Source: an uncultured Bacteroidales bacterium (GTDB taxonomy: Bacteria; Bacteroidota; Bacteroidia; Bacteroidales; UBA932). Taken from it: 8,639 nt of DNA. Shown piece after piece: positions 1 through 5,602 of this stretch; position 1 is the stretch's first letter; each line of letters starts with the position of its first letter. The notes beneath the pieces were generated by a model. The model ran no database searches and had not been told where the DNA came from. It saw nothing but the letters and a program-made list of their open reading frames with translations. The position numbers were made by a program, and so were the translations under genes. Location: contig CAJOJC010000056.1 in assembly GCA_905234775.1 (NCBI GenBank), positions 1 to 8,639 of the forward strand, written 5' to 3'.

Positions 1-210
1 GCGCACACTCTTTCATGCCGCTTGAAAGGAAAAGGGACGGTGGCTTTCCGTCTGGATAATCAAGACGCCTCCGACTTTGCCTCTCTTTCAGGGGCAGGGA
101 ACGACTGGGCCAGTCAGGAAGTGTCCTGTACCATGGAAGGCGGCACCCATACTCTCTACATTGTCATCTCCGGCAGCATTGAACTAGACACCTGGCAGTT
201 CATCCTGTAA
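1..210 (+). CDS. C-terminal end of a CBM6-containing carbohydrate-active protein (5' partial)
   Basis: The reading frame is open from the first base of the window to TAA at 208-210, so the gene begins off the left edge; the in-frame TTG at 22 is not a real start. About 69 residues are visible. The pattern Gly-Thr-Val-x-Phe-Arg-Leu-Asp, then a Trp-containing strand (DWASQEVSC), then GGTHTLYIVISGS and a terminal LDTWQFIL matches the last strands of a family 6 carbohydrate-binding module. These beta-sandwich modules usually end just after the His-x-Leu-Tyr-hydrophobic strand and an Asp-Trp-x-x-Phe motif. Such modules are normally appended to secreted glycoside hydrolases (for example GH43, GH16 or GH2), but the catalytic domain is outside the window, so substrate and enzyme class are unknown. 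No hairpin terminator is visible after the stop, and the promoter of the next gene starts five bases later. CBM6 assignment is by pattern recognition only. Confidence 0.6.
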   Translation, partial: AHTLSCRLKGKGTVAFRLDNQDASDFASLSGAGNDWASQEVSCTMEGGTHTLYIVISGSIELDTWQFIL

Positions 211-214
211 AGAA

Positions 215-246
215 TTGGATTCTTTTCCGAAAAAACACTATCTTTG
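215..246 (+). promoter_or_regulatory. Bacteroidetes-type sigma-70 promoter for the small basic protein gene
   Basis: A TTG at 215-217 (-33 element) is followed after 21 bases by TAtcTTTG at 239-246, an exact match to the Bacteroidetes -7 consensus TAnnTTTG. Transcription would start near 250-253 and leave a leader of under 20 nt before the ATG at 269. The TTG could be mistaken for a start codon because it is in frame with the gene, but it sits where the -33 box should be. Confidence 0.7.
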
Positions 247-268
247 CAGCGATCTAAATCACAAGGAT

Positions 269-700
269 ATGAATTTAAGAGACATCAAGAAAGACATTGC
301 TTACATCCTTGAGGCGTTTATCGAGGATTGCACTACCGTCGCAACCGTCAATTCGAAGGTTGACGAGCAGGCTGCAGAACTTTTCGAAGAGGCCGTAAAT
401 CTCTACAACGAGCTTATGGACAAGGTCTCCGCGAAGATCGAAGGCAGCAAGAAGGCTTACTACATCGCCCTCCGCAAGGAGCTCCTCGAGAAGACAGACG
501 CTCTTTACACCAAGCTCAGCGACGCAGTGAAGGAGTCCCTCGAAGCCCCGAAAGCCGAGAAAGCCCCCAAGGCTGAAAAAGCTCCCAAGGCTGAGAAAGC
601 CCCTAAGGCAGAGAAGGCTGAGAAAGAGGCCGCAAAGCCCGCGAAGAAAGCCGCTCCTAAGGCAGCCCCGAAAGCCAAGAAAGCAGAAAAGGCAGAATAA
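269..700 (+). CDS. Small helical protein with a Lys/Ala/Pro/Glu repeat tail (histone H1-like composition)
   Basis: The product is 143 residues. I chose the ATG at 269 rather than the in-frame TTG at 215 because the latter is the promoter -33 element and ATG 269 lies just downstream of the -7 box. Residues 1-92 look all-helical (DIKKDIAYILEAFIEDC, ELFEEAVNLYNELMDKV, a Lys-rich segment, then ELLEKTDALYTKLSDAVKE), with heptad-like hydrophobic spacing. Residues 93-116 are four tandem APKAEK hexapeptides (545-616), followed by an AEK/AAKPAKKAAPKAAPKAKK tail. There is no signal peptide and no membrane segment, so it should be cytoplasmic. The Lys-Ala-Pro tail resembles eukaryotic H1 and bacterial Hc1-like proteins and could bind nucleic acid, but the glutamates in the repeats make the tail partly charge-balanced, so DNA binding is only an inference. 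The N-terminal helical domain resembles a conserved hypothetical protein of Bacteroidales as far as I can recall. The gene is monocistronic, with its own promoter and terminator, and its compact structure suggests strong expression. Confidence 0.8.
   Translation: MNLRDIKKDIAYILEAFIEDCTTVATVNSKVDEQAAELFEEAVNLYNELMDKVSAKIEGSKKAYYIALRKELLEKTDALYTKLSDAVKESLEAPKAEKAPKAEKAPKAEKAPKAEKAEKEAAKPAKKAAPKAAPKAKKAEKAE
545..616 (+). repeat. Four tandem 18-bp units encoding APKAEK
   Basis: Four consecutive 18-base units each encode Ala-Pro-Lys-Ala-Glu-Lys. They differ at third codon positions (gcc/gct, aag/aaa, gag/gaa), so the protein repeat is kept under selection or is old enough to have diverged silently. 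A fifth partial unit (AEK AEK) follows. Unit number could vary between strains by slippage or recombination. Confidence 0.85.
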
Positions 701-725
701 GCGCAAACAAGGATTCTAAACATAG

Positions 726-760
726 GAGCTCTCCGCACAGCGGAGGGCTCTTTTCGTTTT
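726..760 (+). terminator. Rho-independent terminator after the small basic protein gene
   Basis: GAGCTCTCCGC (726-736) pairs with GCGGAGGGCTC (740-750) as an 11-bp stem with one G-U pair and a three-base ACA loop. It is followed directly by TTTTCGTTTT (751-760). The stem is GC-rich, and it lies 25 nt after the stop codon at 698-700. This should isolate the upstream gene from the operon that begins at 788. Confidence 0.9.
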
Positions 761-781
761 CCCTGCAATTGATTATCTTTG
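752..781 (+). promoter_or_regulatory. Candidate promoter of the surA-ostA-pepT operon
   Basis: TAtcTTTG at 774-781 matches the Bacteroidetes -7 box exactly and is identical to the box at 239-246. The -33 element is poor: the region where a TTG is expected is the T-rich tail of the preceding terminator (TTTTCG around 751-756). Transcription would start around 785-790, almost on top of the ATG at 788. The mRNA may therefore be leaderless or very short-leadered, or translation may begin at a downstream ATG (800 or 842). No other promoter-like element is evident before 6809, so this probably serves all four genes. Confidence 0.55.
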
Positions 782-787
782 TAGGCT

Positions 788-1681
788 ATGCACAAACGAA
801 TGTTTTCGAAAACAAATAATAGATGCCCGATCAGGTCGGGCATGACAGCCGTTGCTCTGGCCCTCTGCCTTTTCACCGGCTGCCAGACCATCCAGTCGCT
901 CATCCACGACGACAAAGTGGTAGCGAGGGTCGGTAAACATAAACTATACGAATCGGAAGTCAACGCATACATTCCTTCGGGAGTATCGATCGCAGACTCG
1001 ACCAACCTCGCCCTGCAGTACATCAATACCTGGGCGACGGATATTATCTTCAGCGACATGGCCCAGAGCCAGCTCTCTAAGGCCGAGCGCGACGTGACGG
1101 CCGAACTCGAGGCCTACAAGCGCGACCTGCTTCGCTTCCGCTACGAACAGCGCTTCATCGGCGACAGGCTCGACACCCTGGTTACAGAAGACCAGATGCT
1201 GGACTTCTATGAGAAGCACAAAAGCCTCTTCAACCTGGAGCGTCCGATCATGAAGGTGCGCTTTGTGGACATTCTCAAGAACGTAGACAAGAAAGACCAT
1301 ATCATCAGGCTCATGTCCTCGAACAAGCCCAAGGACATGGAGGAAGTCGAGGGTATGGCGAACAAGTACGCCATCAAATACTTCGACAAGAGCTACGAGT
1401 GGATGGACGCCGCGGTCCTCGCGCGAGAGTTCGGAATCGACTATGGTCAGATGCTGGCGAAGATGAGTCAGTCATATATACGCATGGAATCCGAAGACGC
1501 GTCAGACGTCAAGGTCGCATACGTGCGTGAGATACGCCGCAGCGGGGTCGCCCCCTTCGATTTCTGCACCGAAAGGATACGCGAATACATCCTCAGCGGA
1601 AGAAAACACGATCTTCTCGTCGCTTTGGAACAAAGCTTGCTTAAGGGAGCTTCCGACGACGGTCAATTTGTAATCTATTAG
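788..1681 (+). CDS. SurA-like periplasmic lipoprotein (no recognisable parvulin domain)
   Basis: This 297-residue protein is probably a periplasmic folding helper for outer-membrane proteins. Residues 19-32 form a hydrophobic stretch ending in Phe-Thr-Gly-Cys, a lipobox whose Cys32 would be lipidated. The following residues (QTIQS) lack the acidic Bacteroidetes surface-export signature, so the lipoprotein probably faces the periplasm. After the linker, VVARVGKHKLYESEVNAYIP is the typical opening of a SurA N-terminal chaperone domain, followed by long amphipathic helices (about residues 60-125). The segment VTEDQMLDFYEKHKSLFN is the usual lead-in to a parvulin domain, but no histidine-rich active-site pattern or GGxxG motif follows, so isomerase activity is doubtful. 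ATG 788 is the first in-frame start; ATG 800 is nearly as good. ATG 842 would remove the basic n-region and lies in a hairpin. The next gene starts four bases after the stop. In Bacteroides, I recall two or three such foldase genes sitting together ahead of an OstA-like gene, as here. Confidence 0.8.
   Translation: MHKRMFSKTNNRCPIRSGMTAVALALCLFTGCQTIQSLIHDDKVVARVGKHKLYESEVNAYIPSGVSIADSTNLALQYINTWATDIIFSDMAQSQLSKAERDVTAELEAYKRDLLRFRYEQRFIGDRLDTLVTEDQMLDFYEKHKSLFNLERPIMKVRFVDILKNVDKKDHIIRLMSSNKPKDMEEVEGMANKYAIKYFDKSYEWMDAAVLAREFGIDYGQMLAKMSQSYIRMESEDASDVKVAYVREIRRSGVAPFDFCTERIREYILSGRKHDLLVALEQSLLKGASDDGQFVIY
823..843. repeat. REP-like short palindrome within the 5' coding region
   Basis: ATGCCCGA (823-830) and TCGGGCAT (836-843) form a perfect 8-bp inverted repeat around a five-base loop TCAGG. 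It lies at codons 12-19 of the lipoprotein gene and encodes residues of the signal-peptide n-region (RCPIRSGM). The GC-rich short-arm, short-loop form resembles dispersed palindromic repeats that are normally intergenic. As RNA it would fold near the 5' end of the operon transcript, with its right arm covering the in-frame ATG at 842. Only one copy is seen in this window, so the dispersed-repeat status is inferred. Confidence 0.55.
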
Positions 1682-1685
1682 CGAA

Positions 1686-3047
1686 ATGAAGAAAATATTA
1701 GCGAGCGCAGTACTCGCGCTGGCATGCCTCTCCCTCGGAGCCCAGAAGTACAACGGCCTCATCGACAAGACGGTGGCCGTGATCGGCGGCGAATTCGTTT
1801 CCCTGTCGGACATAGAGCAGGAGGTCAATACGATGAGAGCCCGCGGATATGCCTCGGACCAGAACATGCGCTGCGAGATACTCGAAAACATTCTCCAGAC
1901 AAAGCTCCTTCTCATGCAGGCCAGGGTCGACTCCCTTACCTTCAACAAGGAGATGGTGAACGCCCAGCTCAACCAACACATAGACGAGATCCGTACTGCC
2001 CTCGGCGGAGATGACAAAGTCGAGGAGTACTTCGGTAAGTCGCTCTACAAGCTGCGTCAGGAGTGGACTAAACAGTTCGAGGAGATGTCGCTCACTCAGC
2101 AGGAACAGCAGGAAATCGCGAAAAAGATTCCTGAAATCACCCCTTACGACATCAAGCAGTACGTAGATTCCGCAGACGTGAACAATCTTCCCGTCATTCC
2201 TACGAAATACCTCATGAGCCAGATCTGCGTTTATCCTGACGTAGAGGCGGCGAAGATGGCGGCCAAGGAGAAACTGCTCGAGCTCCGCGAGAGAATCATC
2301 GCCGGCGAGAAGTTCAGCACCCTTGCCCGTCTGTATTCAGACGACGTGGAGTCTGCCCGCAGGGGCGGCGAACTCGGAATGGCCTCGAAGACCATCTTCT
2401 GGCCCCAGTTCTCAGACGCTGCGATGTCGCTGAAGGTGGGCATGGTCTCGAATACGGTCGAGACTCCGGACGGCTTCCACCTCATCCAGATTATCGAGAA
2501 AAAGGGCGACATGTTCAACGCCCGCCACATCCTCATCAAGCCCTCGTACACCATCGACGACAGAGAGAAGGCATTCGCCAGGCTCGACAGCCTCAAGGCC
2601 ATGATCGACACTACCAGCCTCACCTTCGAGATGGCGGCCAGAATGTACAGCGAAGACAAAGCCTCCAGGACGAACGGCGGCCAGATGGCCGACCCTGCGA
2701 CCGGCTCCGCATACTTCGACAAAGACCAGATCAAGCCCGCCGACTGGACTGCAATCCGCAACCTCGAGCCAGGCCAGATATCGGATCCGGTCGAATCGAC
2801 AGACAACGAGGGCCGTGGAAACCTGGTATACAAGATCATCCGCCTGGACAAGATAGTTCCTTCTCATCCGGCCTCGTTCGAGACAGACTACAACGACCTC
2901 TACAACACGGTCGAAAACGTCAAGCAGGTCGAAGCTATCAATAAATTCATCGATAAGAAAATCTCAGAAACACATATAGTCATCGATCCGATGTTCAAGG
3001 ATTGTGACTTCTCCCGTGCGGGATGGTCGGAAAAGATAAGAAAGTAG
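1686..3047 (+). CDS. surA: SurA-type periplasmic peptidyl-prolyl cis-trans isomerase/chaperone
   Basis: The 453-residue product is a periplasmic foldase that assists outer-membrane protein biogenesis. Residues 1-19 are a Sec signal peptide (MKK, hydrophobic core, cleavage probably after LSLGA before Gln20). Residues 24-160 are the SurA N-terminal chaperone domain: DKTVAVIGGEFVSLSDIEQEV, then MRCEILENILQTKLLLMQARVD, and a Gln/Glu-rich helix. Two parvulin domains follow. The first (about 174-273) has FSTLARLYSDD, the RRGGELGM glycine motif and GFHLIQI. The second (about 277-388) starts NARHILIKP and contains FEMAARMYSED and RTNGGQM. The length fits SurA of Bacteroidetes. The start is the only sensible ATG, four bases after the preceding stop, with no Shine-Dalgarno sequence. 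Its 3' end overlaps the OstA-like gene by 25 bases. I am confident of the family; which of the paralogous Bacteroidales foldases it is cannot be settled here. Confidence 0.93.
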   Translation: MKKILASAVLALACLSLGAQKYNGLIDKTVAVIGGEFVSLSDIEQEVNTMRARGYASDQNMRCEILENILQTKLLLMQARVDSLTFNKEMVNAQLNQHIDEIRTALGGDDKVEEYFGKSLYKLRQEWTKQFEEMSLTQQEQQEIAKKIPEITPYDIKQYVDSADVNNLPVIPTKYLMSQICVYPDVEAAKMAAKEKLLELRERIIAGEKFSTLARLYSDDVESARRGGELGMASKTIFWPQFSDAAMSLKVGMVSNTVETPDGFHLIQIIEKKGDMFNARHILIKPSYTIDDREKAFARLDSLKAMIDTTSLTFEMAARMYSEDKASRTNGGQMADPATGSAYFDKDQIKPADWTAIRNLEPGQISDPVESTDNEGRGNLVYKIIRLDKIVPSHPASFETDYNDLYNTVENVKQVEAINKFIDKKISETHIVIDPMFKDCDFSRAGWSEKIRK

Positions 3048-5602
3048 GTTCCCTGTTGCTGGCAATCGGGCTGATAGCAGCCTTGTTCAGCGCTTCTGCC
3101 GGGCCGAAACCCGCGCAGAAGGGCGACATGGTACGTCTTATCAAGGCTAAATCAGTTCAGATCATCACCAACGAAGACGATAAAGCCTTCCGTAAGGCTG
3201 TCGACGCTACTTTCCTCCATAACGACACTTATCTGATCTGCGACACCGCCCTCTGGAGGGTCGCGGACAACATCATCAACGCGAAAGGCCATGTTAAACT
3301 GATGCAGGAAGGAACCGTCCTCACCAGCGAGACCCTCGACTACTATGTAGACAGGAACCTGGCAGAGTTCCGCGGCAGTATGGTCCAGCTCGTAGACAAG
3401 GAAAACAATACACTCCGCACCCGTTACCTGGACTACAACACCAAAGACAGTGTCGCCGTGTTCGCTAACGGCGCTTCGATGAAAGACAAAGACGGCCAGA
3501 TTATCGAGAGCCTCGACGGAACCTACGATTCCAAGGCCAGTCTCTTTACCTTCACCAACGACGTCAATATGTTCACCGACTCCGTCTTCATTAAGACCAC
3601 GTCGCTGAACTACCATACCGACCTCGAGCGTGCGACCTTCAACACCTACATCGACTTCTGGAAAGACGACAACATGCTCTCCGCGAGCCGCGGCTGGTAC
3701 AACAGGAAGCGCGAGACCTTCTTCTTCACGGACAAGGTCCATGCGACCTCGAAGAACCAGGAAACATGGAGCGACACGCTCTACTACTACCGCTGGTCCG
3801 GCAACGTAGAGCTGAGGGGCAACATCCAGCTCCAGGACAGCACCCACCACACCTCCGCCGTCTCAAAATACCTTCTCTACGAAGACACCCTCTCGCGGGT
3901 GACCATGATCAACGAGGCCGCGGTCGCGATCGCAGACGAAGAGTCGAATTACAAAGACACGCTCTACGTCGGTGCCGACACCCTCATTTACTACACGCTC
4001 CGGAAGTGCGACATCCCCGCCCATGAGCTCAAGGAGGCCGAATCGCGCCTCAGCGACATAATGGCCGACGCGGTTGGCGAATACCGCCGCAAGGCAGCCG
4101 AGGAAGCCGCGAAAAAGGCGGAGGAAGCCGCCAAGCAGAAAGAGGCGAACAAGGCGGGACGCGGCGGTATGAGAGGAAAAGCGGCTGGCAGGGACTCCGG
4201 AATCGCGGACGCAGGTGAGCCCATGGCCCCGGGCGAGCCTAAAGCGACGCTGGAAGAGAGCCCGAGCGCGCCGGAAGACACCCTCGCGGCGGGAGCGGAC
4301 TCGCTCGCAGCGCCGCTCGATTCGGCAGCGCTGGCGCTTAGGGATTCGCTGGCCCGTGCCGACTCGCTCGCGAATATCCCGCCGCCCGACACGACCAAGG
4401 TGGGCTTCGCCGTGGGCATAAGAAACGTAAAGATCTACCGCTCGGACATGCAGGTCCGCTGCGATTCGCTGCGCTATACCGACCTCGATTCGATCGCGCG
4501 CTTCTACCTCGACCCCGTCGTTTGGAACGAGGGGCGCAGGCAATATTATTCGGACAGTCTCAACGTCCTCATAAGGAACGGCTCGGTCGAGCGCGCCAGC
4601 CTGATGTCGAACGCGATGATCGTGACCCAGGAAGATACGCTGCTCTATGACCAGATTAAAGGCGCGGAGGTGATGGCCTTCTTCGACAGCACGGCCGCCC
4701 TTACCAGGTTCGACGCCATCGGAGGCTCCACCGCGATCTTCTATCTCGAGGAGAACGGCGCACTGTCGACCGTGAACAAGGTCGAGAGCAAGATGCTCTG
4801 CGGAACCTTCGTAGACGGCACCATCGACCGAATTCACTACTTCGACAGCCCCAAAAACGACGCCTATCCAGTAGTCCAGTTCCCCAGGGGAGACCGCTAT
4901 CTCAAGGGATTCAAGTGGGTGCCGGAACTCAAGCCCACGGGTAAGAAGAGCATCACAACCCTGACCGTACGCCAGTCCGAGCGTGCCAAGTACGCGGAGC
5001 ACCCGCGCGCGAAGTTCAAGCAGACGGATATCTACTTCCCCGGCTACATGAAGAGCGTCTATGCCGCAATAGACGAGAGCCACAAACCTCGTCCCAAGAA
5101 GAAAGCGGACAAAAAGACGGAACTTGAAATAACGGACACCAAGACCACGAAGGATACCCTCGCTCTAAAGGATACCCTCATGCTGAAAGACACACTGACG
5201 CTGAGAGATTCCCTGGCCCTGGGTGACTCCCTGATGCTGAGGGATTCGCTGGCCCTGCGCGATTCGCTCGCCGCCCCGAAGGACAGCCTGTCGGATTGGA
5301 TGCCGCTGGAGCCTAAGAAGACCTTCAAGCAGAAGTTCCAGGAATGGAGGGCGAAGATGGCGGCCCGCAGGAAAGAACGCGCAGAACTGCGCGAGGCGCG
5401 CTGGGCCATCCTCGACGCGCAGGACGCCGCGAAAGCGGAGGAGAAAGCGCGTTACGAGGAGGAAAAGGCGCGCGCCAAGAAGCGCAAGGAACTAGTCGCC
5501 GCTGAAGAAGAGGCCAGAAGAGACCAGAAGATCCTGAACGACTATATTAGATACTATAAGCAAAAACAGAAAAAGGAGAGGGAAAAGCATGGAAAACATT
5601 AA
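3023..5602 (+). CDS. Enlarged OstA/LptA-like outer-membrane biogenesis protein
   Basis: The product is 859 residues, noticeably longer than the roughly 500-600 I recall for Bacteroidetes OstA-like proteins. It has an N-terminal signal peptide (residues 1-27, core SLLLAIGLIAALFSASA), so it acts in the periplasm or at the inner face of the outer membrane, most likely in lipopolysaccharide transport. Residues 35-325 carry LptA/OstA-type beta-jellyroll repeats with recurring phrases such as NAKGHVKLMQEGTVLTSETLDYYVDRN and GNVELRGNIQLQD. Residues about 335-458 are a low-complexity insertion (Ala/Glu/Lys-rich helix, Gly/Arg patch, Asp-Ser-Leu-rich stretch). Residues 460-680 resume the OstA-like fold (DSLRYTDLDSIARFYLDPVVW, RGDRYLKGFKWVPELKP). 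Residues 710-751 are seven hexapeptides of the form KD(T/S)LxL, and 767-859 form a highly charged, probable coiled-coil tail. There is no LptD barrel domain. The start overlaps surA by 25 bases and the end overlaps pepT by 14. Confidence 0.85.
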   Translation: MVGKDKKVGSLLLAIGLIAALFSASAGPKPAQKGDMVRLIKAKSVQIITNEDDKAFRKAVDATFLHNDTYLICDTALWRVADNIINAKGHVKLMQEGTVLTSETLDYYVDRNLAEFRGSMVQLVDKENNTLRTRYLDYNTKDSVAVFANGASMKDKDGQIIESLDGTYDSKASLFTFTNDVNMFTDSVFIKTTSLNYHTDLERATFNTYIDFWKDDNMLSASRGWYNRKRETFFFTDKVHATSKNQETWSDTLYYYRWSGNVELRGNIQLQDSTHHTSAVSKYLLYEDTLSRVTMINEAAVAIADEESNYKDTLYVGADTLIYYTLRKCDIPAHELKEAESRLSDIMADAVGEYRRKAAEEAAKKAEEAAKQKEANKAGRGGMRGKAAGRDSGIADAGEPMAPGEPKATLEESPSAPEDTLAAGADSLAAPLDSAALALRDSLARADSLANIPPPDTTKVGFAVGIRNVKIYRSDMQVRCDSLRYTDLDSIARFYLDPVVWNEGRRQYYSDSLNVLIRNGSVERASLMSNAMIVTQEDTLLYDQIKGAEVMAFFDSTAALTRFDAIGGSTAIFYLEENGALSTVNKVESKMLCGTFVDGTIDRIHYFDSPKNDAYPVVQFPRGDRYLKGFKWVPELKPTGKKSITTLTVRQSERAKYAEHPRAKFKQTDIYFPGYMKSVYAAIDESHKPRPKKKADKKTELEITDTKTTKDTLALKDTLMLKDTLTLRDSLALGDSLMLRDSLALRDSLAAPKDSLSDWMPLEPKKTFKQKFQEWRAKMAARRKERAELREARWAILDAQDAAKAEEKARYEEEKARAKKRKELVAAEEEARRDQKILNDYIRYYKQKQKKEREKHGKH
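4025..4396 (+). other. Low-complexity insertion splitting the OstA-like domain
   Basis: Codons 335-458 of the OstA-like gene encode an Ala/Glu/Lys helix (EYRRKAAEEAAKKAEEAAK), a Gly/Arg-rich patch (GRGGMRGKAAGR), an acidic Pro-rich stretch, and then an ADSLA/RDSLA-rich segment (residues 418-450). It separates two halves that look like continuous beta-strand repeat domains. The Asp-Ser-Leu phrases echo the hexapeptide repeat at 5150-5275. Confidence 0.6.
5150..5275 (+). repeat. Seven tandem 18-bp units encoding (K/R)D(T/S)LxL
   Basis: Seven in-frame 18-base units run KDTLAL, KDTLML, KDTLTL, RDSLAL, GDSLML, RDSLAL, RDSLAA and are followed by a remnant PKDSL. Unit length is constant and the leucine pattern is strict, while third positions vary (ctc/cta/ctg, gat/gac). 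The repeat lies between the OstA-like core and the charged tail, so it may be a spacer of adjustable length. Confidence 0.9.
5321..5599 (+). other. Charged coiled-coil tail of the OstA-like protein
   Basis: Codons 767-859 encode an almost uninterrupted run of Lys, Arg, Glu and Ala with scattered Trp, Leu and Tyr (for example FQEWRAKMAARRKERAELRE, and KARYEEEKARAKKRKELV), ending YYKQKQKKEREKHGKH. It is predicted to be helical, and the final 20 residues are strongly basic. No transmembrane or barrel segment is visible. Its partner is unknown; a basic terminus could contact phosphate groups of lipid A or peptidoglycan, but that is speculation. Confidence 0.6.
5574..5582 (+). promoter_or_regulatory. 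Possible Shine-Dalgarno sequence for pepT
   Basis: AGGAGAGGG lies 6 bases before the pepT ATG at 5589, inside the end of the OstA-like gene. Bacteroidetes genes usually do without such a site and the other starts in this window lack one. It may therefore support reinitiation after the upstream stop at 5600-5602, or may be a by-product of Lys/Glu codons. Confidence 0.4.

Noticed and set aside
803..812. TTTTCGAAAA palindrome just after the lipoprotein start codon
   Set aside because: It is only a 10-base AT-rich self-complementary word with no loop. It is too short to call an operator without other copies.
275..1059. Antisense frames over the small basic protein and the start of the lipoprotein gene
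   Set aside because: They are Leu/Gly/Phe- or Ala/Ser/Phe-rich complements of the Lys/Ala/Glu repeat codons and cross the terminator and promoter region. They are not credible genes.
1418..1427. CTCGCGCGAG palindrome within the lipoprotein gene
   Set aside because: It is a short GC palindrome in coding sequence of similar composition and is likely chance.
3863..5083. 406-codon open frame on the minus strand opposite the OstA-like gene
   Set aside because: It mirrors the OstA-like coding frame, has Arg/Val/Gly-rich composition with no recognisable domain, and lacks a promoter or sensible context. Long antisense frames are expected opposite GC-rich genes.
5059..5409. Ser/Arg-rich minus-strand frame over the hexapeptide repeat
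   Set aside because: Its apparent repeat pattern is only the complement of the KD(T/S)LxL codons on the plus strand.
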